A stretch of DNA of 64,000 bases from Nereocystis luetkeana (GCA_031213475.1 JARUPZ010000030.1:4341161-4405160), one strand, 5' to 3'; positions 39,301-47,357 are shown, counted from the first letter of the stretch. Translations and numbers: made by a program. The notes: generated by a model not told the origin, from the sequence alone.

Positions 39301-39772
39301 TCGCGAAGGTCAACGCAAGGTTTGCCGGCTGGGCGAAAGACTGCGGCAAGGCTGGCGGGCAGGAGGAAGCGAGGGCCTGAGGGTCGTAAGCGCTCGTCCG
39401 CGACGCCGTGGGCACGCTGCTCTTGCTGCTGTCTTTGGCGCTGTTGCTGGTCGTGTCGATGATCAAGACGCTGCTGCTGCCGCTGCCGCTGATGCTGCCG
39501 CTGCTGCTGCTGCCGCTGCTGCTGTTGCTGCACGCCTGGCTGTCGATGATCATCGCAGCGCTGGAGGCGATGGGTTCCTTCCAAGAAGACGAGGTCTTGC
39601 TGTTGTCCTCGTCTTGCGTCATGTTGCTGTTGTTGCTGTTGATGTTACCACAGTTGCTGGTTGCGCCGCCTCCATCTGCGGCCGTTGGTGCCGCTGCTGC
39701 GTCCTCCAGGCGCTCGGAGCCCGGGGGCGGAGGCTCACTGGGGGCGCGCGTGCCCGCACCCGCGAGGTTCAT
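2688..39772 (-). CDS. Giant triple-PZP, bromodomain and Tudor-like chromatin protein (32 exons)
   Basis: Hand-spliced gene of 9,153 coding bases, about 3,050 aa, from ATG at 39772-39770 to TAA at 2690-2688. Domain order by residue: low-complexity N-terminus (1-320); PZP1 (about 328-500); charged linker (557-1098); PZP2 (1100-about 1500); PZP3 (about 1628-1990); BRPF-like helical stretch (1993-2055); Ala/Gly-rich linker; divergent bromodomain (about 2430-2575); cysteine cluster (2596-2630); Tudor/Agenet-like fold (about 2635-2690); Gly-rich tail. Every junction keeps phase, and the split codons at phase 1 and phase 2 junctions restore sensible residues. PZP modules are known from BRPF, JADE and AF10/AF17, where they bind histone H3 and DNA; those proteins carry one, not three. 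No catalytic domain is visible, so I infer a nuclear reader or scaffold, perhaps of a histone-modifying complex. The exact start, the last exon and possible extra exons are the weak points. Splitting into two genes cannot be fully excluded without transcripts. Confidence 0.8.
4231..4335. mobile_element. 105-bp TA-MITE, copy 1
   Basis: Long terminal inverted repeats TTACGGGGGACCATAG and CTATGG-CCCCCGTAA around an A/T-rich core with AAAACCTATA-like sequence. Lies in the intron between exons 31 and 32 of the large gene. Confidence 0.93.
4774..4877. mobile_element. 105-bp TA-MITE, copy 2
   Basis: Same element, one base shorter, preceded by TA; in the intron between exons 30 and 31. Confidence 0.92.
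4988..5100. mobile_element. TA-MITE, diverged copy 3
   Basis: Same ends and core, with a G-run replacing part of the left repeat and a TATATA expansion in the core. Confidence 0.85.
5169..5397. mobile_element. TA-MITE with internally amplified core, copy 4
   Basis: The two terminal repeats are normal but 229 bp apart. The core (CCTATGGTACACACAAAAAC, TATTTTTAC, CAACAATATTTGGT) is present three times in tandem. Confidence 0.9.
5598..5709. mobile_element. TA-MITE, copy 5
   Basis: Recognisable inverted ends (TTACGGGGGACCATAG and CTATGGTCCCCCGTTA) with a slightly longer core. Confidence 0.9.
6375..6480. mobile_element. TA-MITE, copy 6
   Basis: Same family, just before exon 30 of the large gene in transcript order. 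The intron DNA to its right up to about 6770 is A-rich with repeated GAAACNAAA-like words. Confidence 0.9.
6917..8878 (-). CDS. Exons 26-29: divergent bromodomain
   Basis: Exons: 8878-8692, 8030-7862, 7560-7471, 7042-6917. The segment reads as a four-helix bromodomain: helix Z around VDRQLKDLCITLCEK, then LFEEAPSVQSYPHYHNVV, KHIMDLKTIKKKV (canonical PMDL is IMDL here), YSSIDGLLADVALMYSNA, and a last helix GGMLLEVAKETVEMLRREE. At the position of the canonical Tyr-Asn pair that anchors acetyl-lysine the sequence has Ile2535-Lys2536 (NAQAIKHEQ). The WPF shelf is also not recognisable. Split codon CG+G between exons 26 and 27 gives Arg2453. Low similarity makes the domain call probable rather than certain; order relative to PZP3 supports it. 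The intron between exons 26 and 27 holds a decamer repeat. Confidence 0.75.
7078..7118. repeat. (GGGA)n microsatellite
   Basis: About ten GGGA units just upstream of exon 29. Similar arrays occur at 18140-18165, 23090-23121 and 30200-30252. Confidence 0.95.
8140..8540. repeat. (CAAGACAAGT)n minisatellite
   Basis: Decamer array, nearly perfect from about 8265 to 8500 and degenerate on both sides; in the intron between exons 26 and 27. Confidence 0.97.
9217..11135 (-). CDS. Exons 23-25: BRPF-like helical segment and Ala/Gly linker
   Basis: Exons: 11135-11042, 10603-10136, 9850-9217. Exon 23 and the start of exon 24 read HWVDFLSLYRLRTDLDRARV, then LRREKIKRQLHRTSSELFE. This recalls the arginine-rich helix (RxDLERxRxLxxxxRREK type) that follows the PZP module and precedes the bromodomain in BRPF and JADE proteins, where it contacts the acetyltransferase partner. 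The rest is linker: an Ala-rich stretch with KKNKKGG, the conserved-looking LPELPKVPVVEEEW, a second basic Ala tract, and GEKRKHSALALGEGVRERW. Exon 25 ends with one base (G) and exon 26 begins CC, restoring Ala2391. The intron between exons 24 and 25 contains a purine-rich tract near 10000-10120. Confidence 0.75.
11881..11979. mobile_element. Diverged TTAA palindromic element
   Basis: 99 bp between TTAA at 11877 and 11980 with eroded versions of the same ends (CTTTTAGTACCGCAGTCTCG, CTAAAAGGG). Other fragments of the family appear near 25200-25270, 29915-29940, 52925-53005 and 60440-60520. Confidence 0.75.
12174..14692 (-). CDS. Exons 19-22: third PZP module
   Basis: Exons: 14692-14630, 14056-13771, 13282-12618, 12406-12174. 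Exon 19 is a 21-residue Lys-rich microexon (EGKKKKKTKGQLKK). Exon 20 holds C1628 and C1631 (SCAVCMEL), an Ala-rich loop, then VECSACKVRVHRECYG. Exon 21 completes the finger (EQWFCVPC) and continues straight into the knuckle (PSCTLCPRKGGAFLR, FCHAYCAEH). About 200 residues of Ala/Gly-rich sequence follow. Exon 22 provides the ePHD core (SKCHICKRKSGAMVPC, WMHPMCASH, YTCEDH). Exon 20 ends with G and exon 21 starts with CC, giving Ala1693. Exon 22 ends with AG and exon 23 starts with C, giving Ser1992. This is the module nearest the bromodomain, as the single PZP is in BRPF proteins. Confidence 0.82.
15239..18112 (-). CDS. Exons 16-18: second PZP module with a long insert
   Basis: Exons: 18112-17943, 16956-16791, 16336-15239. 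Exon 16 is a canonical PHD finger (C1100, C1103, C1119, C1122, H1127, C1130, C1142, C1145; YCDGCGMSVHMDCYG). Exon 17 is the zinc knuckle (C1166, C1168, H1185, C1188; RCCLCPVIHGALKQT). It ends at GAG followed by GCAAGT, which makes a GC-AG intron. Exon 18 then inserts roughly 180 residues of Pro/Gly/Gln and a 12-Ala tract before the second PHD core (QLACLFCGSEDGALLDCG, later RRFHFLCAWFAG and RCLEHSYG). Classical PZP modules have only a short connection here, so the fold must tolerate a large loop, or the segment is a separate finger. The exon 16 to 17 split codon TC+G gives Ser1155. Confidence 0.8.
17050..17900. repeat. CACAAATCATGG-rich tract and (GTCGG)n
   Basis: Intron between exons 16 and 17. 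ACAAATCATGGNCACAAACA-like words recur over 600 bp, and GGGTC units form a short array at 17768-17810. No exon signal is seen. Confidence 0.75.
18361..18465. mobile_element. 105-bp TA-MITE, copy 7
   Basis: Exactly 105 bp, TA on the left, in the intron between exons 15 and 16. Copy 8 follows 33 bp away. Confidence 0.94.
18499..18603. mobile_element. 105-bp TA-MITE, copy 8
   Basis: Exactly 105 bp with TA on both sides. Confidence 0.94.
18772..27560 (-). CDS. Exons 6-15: charged linker between PZP1 and PZP2
   Basis: Exons: 27560-27399, 27072-26968, 25605-25480, 24485-24399, 23764-23639, 22973-22827, 21861-21394, 20740-20571, 19480-19372, 18897-18772. Nine of the ten end in phase 0; exon 13 ends with TC and exon 14 supplies G (Ser1020). 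I see no named domain. Exon 6 holds a basic KESKKRAREN stretch and a GRKRRR motif that could be a nuclear localisation signal. Exon 10 is acidic (MDDDDEYDDY). Exon 12 contains a poly-Gly tract. Exons 13-14 look helical and may pair as a coiled coil (TEALMREQAKLRAH, then FKRLCRVQTWKKM). Exon 11 is the least certain because it begins at a TTAG acceptor and has biased composition. The other exons have good donor (GTAAGT, GTATGA, GTGAGT types) and CAG or TAG acceptor sites. Confidence 0.7.
19894..19917. repeat. 24-base G homopolymer
   Basis: Uninterrupted G-run that forms the C-tail of the neighbouring modular repeat. Confidence 0.98.
19919..20165 (-). repeat. Modular C-run repeat, long copy 1
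   Basis: On the minus strand it ends AACAAATGAGTA then a 24-base C-run (19894-19917 on plus). It shares about 250 bp with 48577-48830 and 130 bp with 28748-28880. The conserved minus-strand frame reads LERDAWSMVKYLRQATNEY. Confidence 0.8.
20193..20281. mobile_element. 89-bp TTAA-flanked palindromic element, copy A
   Basis: Starts CCCTTTTAGAACCGCGGT, ends with its inverted repeat, and is bracketed by TTAA (20189-20192 and 20282-20285). Ends beginning CCC with a TTAA target are typical of the piggyBac superfamily. Confidence 0.9.
20760..21190. repeat. Degenerate AAGC/AAGT-rich tract
   Basis: Words AAGCAAG, GTCAAGC, GCAATCAAGC in imperfect register; probably an old relative of the (AAGC)n arrays, in an intron. 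Confidence 0.8.
24137..24241. mobile_element. 105-bp TA-MITE, copy 9
   Basis: Exactly 105 bp with TA on both sides, between exons 9 and 10 of the large gene. Confidence 0.94.
25680..25742. repeat. 31-bp tandem duplication
   Basis: GGCACGTCGGCGGCTGGCGA, TACGCTT appears twice with two differences, in the intron before exon 8. Confidence 0.85.
26304..26639. mobile_element. 336-bp CAGT-ended element with TATAGTGCCGG repeats
   Basis: Ends CAGTAGAGGTCCCTCTATAG and its inverted counterpart (AGAGGGACC, ATTACTG), flanked by TA on both sides. The inside is a cluster of TATAGTGCCGGTTRCC words in both orientations. CAGT ends with a TA target recall pogo/Tc1 relatives. Lies between exons 7 and 8 of the large gene. 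Confidence 0.8.
27562..27940. repeat. Degenerate AAGTC/AAAGC-rich tract
   Basis: Imperfect A-rich array of AAGCCA, AGTCAA and similar words directly upstream of exon 6 of the large gene. Confidence 0.8.
28501..39772 (-). CDS. Exons 1-5: N-terminus and first PZP module
   Basis: Exons: 39772-38733, 31009-30916, 30195-30061, 29851-29642, 28689-28501. Exon 1 gives 346 residues rich in Ser, Gly and Ala, then a Lys-rich stretch and the first half of a PHD finger (C328, C331, C345). The next CxxC partner, C348, comes from exon 2, 7.7 kb away, followed by H353, C356, C371 and C374. The split codon AG+C gives Ser, so the finger reads CASCGVVVHQHCYG across the junction. Exon 3 carries the zinc knuckle (C385, C388, H414, C417, motif EWVHVSCAMWVPE). 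Exon 4 carries the second PHD core (C448/449, C451, C457, C460, H470, C473) and exon 5 starts with the closing VYCPKH. This is the complete C4HC3, knuckle, ePHD order of BRPF/JADE proteins. The first ATG is chosen because it opens the long frame; an upstream exon is possible since AG directly precedes it. Confidence 0.85.
28748..28880 (-). repeat. Modular C-run repeat, copy 2
   Basis: Same module with LERDAWSMVQLLRQATNEY, ending in a C-rich run 60 bp before exon 5 of the large gene. Confidence 0.8.
28914..29045 (-). repeat. Second C-run repeat type (ATGCATG body), copy 1
   Basis: Shares GCATGGCC, ACCCTCGCATCCCT, ACATTGCTTGCACC, GGTGAGCTGCATCCTAC with the reverse complement of 62640-62840. 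It too ends in GAGTA followed by C. Confidence 0.75.
31162..31266. mobile_element. 105-bp TA-MITE, copy 10
   Basis: Exactly 105 bp with TA on both sides, in the 7.7-kb intron. Confidence 0.94.
31780..32970. repeat. About 185-bp tandem repeat, six diverged units
   Basis: The landmark CAGGTAGTCGGGGCCAGGGTT recurs near 31861, 32054, 32237, 32420, 32608 and 32791, that is every 183-194 bp. Each is followed by TTCAAG, CCAACCATTTT, and GCCCAGCTTT-AC-AAAATGGTTGAT. Lies wholly in the 7.7-kb intron. Confidence 0.9.
34240..34344. mobile_element. 105-bp TA-MITE, copy 11
   Basis: Exactly 105 bp with TA on both sides, in the 7.7-kb intron. Confidence 0.95.
38522..38610. mobile_element. 89-bp TTAA-flanked palindromic element, copy B
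   Basis: Same 89-bp length, TTAA on both sides, near-perfect palindrome (GAACCGCAGTCCCGTTTTGG and complement), just inside the 7.7-kb intron after exon 1. Confidence 0.93.
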
Positions 39773-41100
39773 CTCGCCAGAGCGTCGTGGTCGCCGCAGT
39801 CGCAGTGCTCAGAGCAACAACGTTGCGACGGCCTCTTAGCTGCTGTTCCGTTACTACAACAATCTTCCCTCGCACACCTTCGAATATACGCAGAATGTGG
39901 GCCTTTCTGGAGGCCCCCTGTTTGAATGCGTAAAGAAACGGGGCCGTGGATTTGAAAACAGGGGGCACACGGGGCGTCAGTCGGGCGGAATTGAGGGGGA
40001 AAGGGGCCCTGGGAAGATGCCCGGGGGTGCGGGCGCGGCGGATGGTGGTGGCAGGGTGTGTTCGCCGCGCGCGTCAGGGTTCTTCCGGGTGGGCAAAGCA
40101 AGGATGCTGTCGGAGCGTTTATTTCAAGCGCTTGTAAAGCCACTGCCCGCAATGGGAGGGGGGGCGGGGGCGGGCTTTGGCTCGGGATGAGCCCGTTCCG
40201 CGGGCAGCGCGCGCAGCGGCGGTTGCAACTGCTGGGGCGACGAGTCGGCGGCGCTTTGGGCGCAGTTGATGCCTCGCGCGTTGACAAAACCACGAAAACA
40301 TGACCTGCGGATTTTGAAATTAGCATCTGATCATGGGTTTGAAAGAGGGACGATTGCTCAAAAGCCTCGGTGCCGTCCACGATGAACGCGCTCCAGGCGT
40401 CTGCCCCCTTCCCCCTCTAAACCTTCGGCGGTACTCTGGTGAACCCGCACCTTCTAAAAACTTTTAGGTTCGAGAGCAGAGCACCACCGCACGAAGGCGA
40501 TCGGGTGGTCCACGCCGAGGGCCACCGTGGCAACCGGGCCCAGCCGCTCGGCCGTTAGATACCCGTGCCGCGGCGCACTCCCTCGGTATCCAAAGTTGAG
40601 CGAACTCCCAAACACACCAAAACCCTCAAAACCCTCCTCCGCGTGAGAAGGGCTTTCGTACTCACCGAGACACTTACCGAATCGAAAAGAGCACAGGCGC
40701 GAAAAGGAGAACGATCCTTCCGCGCGCGTCTTCTCAAGCTATCGGTGCACCTGCGATCGAGGTGCTTCGACGGCACAAGCGACTCCTGCTCTCTCTCGGT
40801 GCTCTTCCCGTCACACCCCCGGGCAAGACAAGTTTACTTGGAAGGCGTGTTTTTGAGGGGACGCGGGAAGAACGAAAAAAATTGCGTGTCGCTTTATTTT
40901 CCAAGTTTTGCCCCGCCTCCCCAGGTACTCTTGTCCTGCTGCTGTGGGAGCACCCCCCTGTGTGTGCTGGAGGGTAAATGGTCTCCCGTTTTGGTTCTGG
41001 GGGGGGGGGTGGCGGAGGAGGCGGTGGTGGTGGTGGAGGAAGAGGAGGTGCTAGGGCGGGACCTTGTGTCTACTTTCAGGTGAGAAAGTATGAATTGACT
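39773..41100. promoter_or_regulatory. Probable upstream region of the large gene
   Basis: GC-rich, CpG-rich DNA (39900-40300) directly upstream of the chosen start codon. It fits a 5' untranslated region and promoter, but I see no TATA box or initiator that I would defend. The open frames here have no recognisable product. Confidence 0.35.
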
Positions 41101-42009
41101 TTATTTTTAATAGTATTTGCAGTATGTTTGGTATGATATTCTCTTATTCGCGTCTATAGAGAGAGCGTACAAAGACGAAGTACTCGCACGATATTTTTTC
41201 CCTGCTGTTCATACTTGCGCCAAGTATGCCACGCTCGTACAAAATACTTCGTGTACGACCTTGAAGAGGATTACGTACGATTCACGACTGCACCGTCATC
41301 ATTGACTGCATCAGAAGAGCAGCGCCAAACCAGTAGACTAGGCACGTAAGCCACCAGTAACAATGGATGTCCTGTGTGGTGCCGTTTGCTGGTGATGCGG
41401 TGAGCAATTACCATAGCCAGGAGCGCCGTATTTGGCTATCTCTGCGACATTTATTTACTTCACGTTATACGTCTACATAGACGAGCATCCCCTCGTTATT
41501 ATCAAGGAATACGTAGTTGGTCCGGGTCTGGACACTCGTTGTCGATGTATCGCAACAGCAGCCTGTACTACTGCATTCTGGCAGTACTGGTACGTACGAA
41601 ATGTTCTCTGTATATACCTGGTGTGTCACAACACAAGTGGCAGCAACAGCAACAGCAGCAGTTGTATCACTCGTAGCACTTTTCTATTATCAACTAGAAT
41701 GATAGCACTACAGCAGCAGTGGGCGCCCGCAGTTAAGAAACACCAACATTGTATTGAGAAAAATAGGCTCAGATCGACACGAACAACAAGAAAATTGGGT
41801 TAAGAAACACAGCTCAACAGTGAAGCCAACTCTAAATCCTACCAGGTATGTACCAGATACAATAGAAGTAGATCAAGGTCGGGATCAAAGCAAGACATTG
41901 AGCCTGGACATCAAATTGGCGTTCAACACCGGGCGCCCACTATTATTACTGACTGTAGAGTCGTATAATACCTGGTAGGTGGTTGCTCGTATCAAAGTAT
42001 GCAACATAG

Positions 42010-42815
42010 CTCGTTCCTGGGAGCTCGGGCGTGGTTCACAGCCAACTTTTTCGAGGTTTCTTCGCCGTACTCCTTTCACCCTCCCGTCACCTCGGCTCCA
42101 GTACGTGCCCCCCCCCCCCCCGCTCCCCCTCCCTCCCTCCTTCCCCACCAACGCCTCCGCCCTAAAGTAGACTTACCTACGTACGTATTTCCCGCTGACA
42201 GCTGAGTTGTCTGGTTTGCTGTCTGGTAGTACCAGGTACTCGTTAGCTGGTACCAGGTATATCACAAACATATACCAGGCACCTGGTAGCAGCAACAGCA
42301 ACAGCAGCGTAGCAGTGTCGTAGCTACCGCCGTATACCACGCAAGATGACACTCCCCTTGGGATGGATGTGGGTGCCCATTTTCTTCGGATCATGCCTTG
42401 AGGGGGGGGGGGCACCCACGACAAAAAATGGCGACTTGGGAAATATCTCGTCGAGATATGTTTCCATAGACGCGTCGCCCGGCGGTTGCACCCTGTCCGT
42501 TTTCGAGAAAAAACAGTTTGAGAATTCGTCCCGAGATTGTGTCTGATCGTCATCACCTGTCACACGTATTGTATCGTAACAGCTGGTACAGATTAGGAGT
42601 ATTTTATACTGCTTTTATAGAATAAAGGTCGTTCTTATCGAGCTCGGGCATGTTCCACAGCCATGTTTTATCAAGGTTTCTTCGCCTTTGTCGTTTCTCC
42701 CTCCCGTCACCTCGGCTCCAGTATGTGCCCCCCCGTTCCCTCCCTCCCCCCCTCTCTCTTTCCCCGCTAACACCTCCGCCCTAAACCGGAGTTTACTGTG
42801 ACGTACTGAGTTGTC
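42010..42815. repeat. Dispersed pair of about 180-bp repeats
   Basis: 42020-42180 and 42640-42800 share GAGCTCGGGC, AGGTTTCTTCGCC, TCACCTCGGCTCCAGTA and ACGCCTCCGCCCTAAA-like blocks in the same order, each with a C-run inside. Intergenic. Confidence 0.8.
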
Positions 42816-43133
42816 CGGGTTGTCGCTCCGCCGCCGCGGCAAACGCCCCCCGCAAAGTAGTCAATCCGTCTAAAAAGTGAGCATGTTATCATTCAGTCAT
42901 TAATAGTATTAATAGAGCAATCCTACGCATACGTAGGTTGATCCCACTTCCTAGACTACCCGCACCATTAATATATTGATGATATTCGTGTTCTATGCAC
43001 CTGCCGTGGGCATGGCAGCCGCGGCCGGGCCAATCAGCCCCGCCTACTCGTTTGCAGCCAGCTGTTGCATGCCTTGCTTGCGGCATTTAGACCTTTGGGA
43101 CCATACCCTTCCCAATGATACTTATACCTACAG

Positions 43134-43312
43134 CAGTAGTGGTCCCTCTATAAATTGCCAGTATGCGCCAGGCAACAATACCGGCACTATATGTAGCGGC
43201 AACCGGCACTACTCCGCACACTACCTACCACACTGGTTGGTCCCATATATATGAAGCAATATGATAGGCACTATTTATAGTGGGCCGCCGGCACTATAGA
43301 GCGGCCAGTACT
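43134..43312. mobile_element. CAGT-ended element, shorter copy
   Basis: CAGTAGTGGTCCCTCTATAA at the left, inverted CAGTACTGGCCGCTCTATAG at the right, CGGCACTATA words inside. Confidence 0.65.
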
Positions 43313-44369
43313 GTACTACACCAGTTTGCTATTTACCTCGTCAATCTCTGAGGTTTCTGCCACATTGTTTGCTTTGGATCTACACTGCCGTGTTGGTGAT
43401 GATGTTTTTCGTATTTGCTCATTTCCCTCAAATCTCGCCCCTTTATCACAAAAACAGGCTGAACGAAAAAAAAAAATACTGGTGGGAAGAAAACCAGTAC
43501 CAGGGTACAATATAATAGGCGCGGTACCTGTGCGCATGAGAACGGTACTAACGAATCATGGTATACCATCCCGTTATCGCTTGCAGTCAAATGTCACCAG
43601 GAAGATATCCATGGTATTATATGCACACCCGAAAAACGAAAAAGGAAAAGTACGAAAAAGGACAAAGCCAAAAAAAAAAAAGAAAAAAAGGGGGGAAAAA
43701 AAACGAAAATAAAAGGAAAGTGAGTCAAAACAAACATGCGCACATGGGCGCAGGCCGAGTCCCGAGGGATCTAAGGTTGCTTTTTGCTGGTGCGATCAGT
43801 CCTGTGACATGTGCAGCAGATGGACCGGCATAAGACGAAACAGAAAAGACCAGACGTAAGACAAGGGAAGAAGAAGGCAGAAACAACGAGCTAATAACAA
43901 ATATACGAGCAGCCCTATGTCCAGCTGGTGGGCCAGGGACAACGCAAGAAACAGGAGGAGGACAGACAGCAAAAGGGGGCTAAAAACAGAAACAAAACAA
44001 AGAAGTCACAAAACCGAAGACCACAATAGGCAGCCGCAGCGGACGCAGAGTGGCAGAGTACCGGGAGGGGGGGTACCATCGACTTGGCAGGGAACAGAGC
44101 AACACAACAAAGAATAGGATTTGTAACACATTAACAGCGGTCGCAGGGCGTCTCAATTATCAATAGAAACACGGCCAATGCCAGGTTTCGGCGCGTACGT
44201 TCACTCTCTTAACCGAGCTAGCTGCTGCTGTCGCGCTTCCTTCAACGCGGCTCCTCGTCCTCCATTCCCGGGCCTCGCGCTCAACGACGTCTCGAGCGCT
44301 CGTCGTTTTTTTACTCGGCTCCTTCTCCGTAGCGAACCAGCGCTTCATGTACAGCTCTGCCTCTTCCTC

Positions 44370-46020
44370 AACAGGCCCGAATCACTTGCCAAATTTCCTC
44401 GCGGCCAGCGTTCTTCTTTTTCCTTCGGTGGGCCATCCAAACAACGATAGATCGTGTTCGAGATAACCCATCCATTCCTGCTCTTGCCCTCCCAAGTAAC
44501 CCTTTCCCCCCCTCCAGTTCCGCAAGCATCACTCGTTTGGGTAGCCTTTCGTTACCCGTACGAGCCACGAACCCCGCGAACAGTATACTTCGCTTTTCGC
44601 ACCGTCGTCTCGACGTTTTGACAGTCTCGGCGAGCGCGTCTGCGTAGGATAACATGTGGTAACCGGCGCGACGTTTTCTCTTCCTCCCGATGCAGCGGAG
44701 GAGCAATCGGTGGTGAGCTGTGTGCAGTATGGCAAGATGGACCACGGTGAAGCTCCACGTAACACACCCGTACAGCATGGCTTCCATGACCTCTGCTTCG
44801 AGCATCTGTACTTTGGGCCGGAGGGGTGCGGTGGACGGGTCGTACAGTGGCAGGCCATGCCGTTTGAAACGTACTGTAGGTTGGCCAGTATCACGCGCCG
44901 GTCGATCTCGACAGTAAGGTCAGCATTCTCGCGCACGGTTGCCCCCAAGGTACACAAACTTGACAGTCTGCGTCTACACCTGGCCGGCTGCATCAGCAAC
45001 GAAAGTGACCGTGTCCTTTCCCGTCGTCTTGACGTTCCGAAACTGTCAATCCGAACGAAGAGCACACTGCGACGACACCTGCCATATTCTTGCCAAAGCT
45101 ATCCCTCGGTCTTGAAAACGGTGCCCGCGTCATCTGCACACCACATACCACCCCAGCTCGGCTGCGGCTTTTCTTGCCCTTTCTCCGGCCTGCCTCGCTT
45201 CTCTTCCCCCCCCCCCCCCCCTTTACATGGTTCGCCTTTTTTGCGCACCTTGTCCTTCACCACGTCTGCATTGGCACTAATCCGCGCCACCGCCACTCGC
45301 TGTACGGAAGTACGGAACATGTTGCACAGCAATGGTGCGGGCACGCTCCGTTGACGTAGGCCTGCTCCACGCCGAACCAGCCCGAACATCTCTCCGTCAC
45401 CCGTCCGGGTGCGCGCCCCGCTCGCATTCCATCTTGGAAGTCGCGCAAAACCCGCGAGAACCTTTTGGTGGTACGCCGAACCGAGCGAGCACGGTCGGCG
45501 CGAAATTCCGGTCGACCGAATCGTGTACCTGGTATGTTTTTTGGTGAGGTCGACGAAGCACATGTGAAGAGGGGCGCTTTTTTTTTCGCGCCAGTTGGTG
45601 ATGTCTTCGGCACGCGACGATCATATCGATCGTCGGCCGTTGCGATCTAGAGCCGCACTGCTTCTCTGGTGACATATCCTTCCGTTCGCAGTAATTGCTC
45701 AGGCGATTGGCGATTACCTTGAGAAGAGCCTTACCGACGCGTGCCACGAGCGAGATGCCTCGATAGCTACCGAACTCCGTCCGGTCCGTCTTCTTGTCCA
45801 GCACTATGATCGTGGCGTTTTCCCGCTCCTGCGGTACGCCCCCGCCCCGCCATGTGGCGGTCACAATGGCGTGGAACTGTTCCCGTTTACGGCGGTTACC
45901 ATCGCGATCTTCATCTAAGACGAGTTTTTTAACAGTTCAGCCGGAAGCTCGTCGGGCCCATCGACCTTTCGGTGTGACACGCTCTCGATCATTTCCTCCA
46001 CTTCAAATACCGAAGGTAAG
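44370..46020 (-). pseudogene. Decayed non-LTR retrotransposon (LINE) reverse transcriptase
   Basis: Reading the minus strand in several frames gives the landmarks of a LINE reverse transcriptase in correct order. They are KVDGPDELPAELLKNSS near 45960; a segment with YRGISLVARVGKALLK, IANRLSNYCERKDMSPEK, RPTIDMIVACRR at 45864-45560; FVDLTKKH followed by a frame change; GMWCADDAGTVF (the YADD catalytic box read as CADD) near 45140; LGATVRENADLTVEIDRR near 44900; and the C-terminal IGRKRKRRAGYHML and RLPKRVMLAELEGG near 44500. At least two frameshifts separate these pieces, and a C-rich stretch near 45200 interrupts them. No endonuclease domain is seen upstream, so the copy is 5'-truncated or the rest is too decayed. 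Which clade (Jockey, RTE, I or CR1 type) cannot be told by eye. Confidence 0.75.
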
Positions 46021-46878
46021 CTATAACTCCACCTTGCCCCGGCTGTATTTGATTTGCCTACTGTAGCCTATCTTGTTTTGTTTGAGACCCTCCAGGAGTC
46101 CACAGAGTGTTTCGCCAGACGGTACAGTATAGTGTTGGAATCCCTATGACCAACAACCTTCCCACTGGATTACTCGGTCCGGTTCAACCCCCCAGCTGCG
46201 GCAGACCTGCCCGCGCTGGCGCGATGCTTATTTTGTGCCCACCTACTGTAAATTGATGCTGTGTCGATGATATAGGGTTTTGTCACGAGACTACTTACTG
46301 CTAGGGATTTTTCTGCCCGACGGTGATATTATTTTCTGCTTCGACTAACGGCGGCCACCACCGCGCCCGGATTTCTAACCCTACCCTAACCCTGACCAGA
46401 GGCTTTCGGGGTTGGTGCGCTGTGGGGTCGTTGTGCTTGGCAACAATCTACTCGCCGTGCAGGCGCGCATAAGTGCCGTGCCTTCGCGGGCAGATCTACG
46501 CGAGCTCCACCCCATCCGGCCGCCGACTTGTTGGTCGCCCCATTGCGCAGGGAGTTGCACAGGGAGTGGAGAGAGAGCGAATTGGCTAGGGTCGTCCCCA
46601 GGCTGTACAACCACCTGGCGCAGCGCCCGCAGGGCTTGTCCATGCCTTCAAACTCTGCGTAACCACCCTGTTGCGCCTATAAGATAACAGCCGGTGGTAT
46701 TATTTCCGGCAGAGTGGTGCCCAGCGCCATCAATTCGACCCCAATTTTATGCTACGCACAGGGGTATGACTAGGAGGGAGTAGGAGCACGGAGGGTTTAT
46801 ATACAGCAAAATAAGATGGCAAAAAATATACATGTAGACTCGTAATCTACGGCATTGTGAAAATACTAATTATTAATA

Positions 46879-46983
46879 TTACGGGGGGCCATAGTTAACA
46901 GGACCTATGGTATACATACAAACCTATATGTTTAACCATGTTTACTAACAATATTTGGTCCTGTTAACTATGGCCCCCCGTAA
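46879..46983. mobile_element. 105-bp TA-MITE, copy 12
   Basis: Exactly 105 bp with TA on both sides, intergenic. Confidence 0.95.
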
Positions 46984-47357
46984 TAGTAGTGCGTGCCAGT
47001 ACATAGCAGGGATACGGGCGGCTTGTGGCCCCTTTGGAGTTGCACCCACGTGCGTGGGTACTAAAGTGTTTTAGAATTAGAGTGTGACCCCACCTCGTGC
47101 ACCGGAAAAACAAAACTTGCAGGTAGTATCTTTGCTCCTACAGGCAATGCTTGTTTTCACAGAGCGAAACGCTTGCGCTGCAGATATACTGTAGTAGCTG
47201 CCGCCACTGGTGTGTGCTCGGGGTGTTGAGGAGGGGCTGAGGGGAGGGCCGTGGCCGAGATCGCGGTAGGTTACTCGGTTTCGGCTGTTCCGTGATTATG
47301 GGTATAGTCCCTTGCCTCTGTCTCGTCGCGACGCTTGCTGTCGTACTCTTTGCCTCG

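Larger units (their letters stand above)
41101..44360. other. Intergenic stretch without a supported gene
   Basis: AT-richer DNA with five copies of TACCWGGTA, two dispersed repeats, a CAGT-ended element and an A-rich tract (43660-43730). No conserved coding segment is visible on either strand. Confidence 0.6.

Noticed and set aside
39769..40380. 203-codon minus-strand frame overlapping the start of the large gene
   Set aside because: Different frame from the start exon, Pro/Ala/Arg composition typical of GC-rich upstream DNA.
46378..46396. CCCTAA-like telomeric words (also 50060-50150)
   Set aside because: Only two or three imperfect units each, within intergenic or intron DNA; not a telomere.
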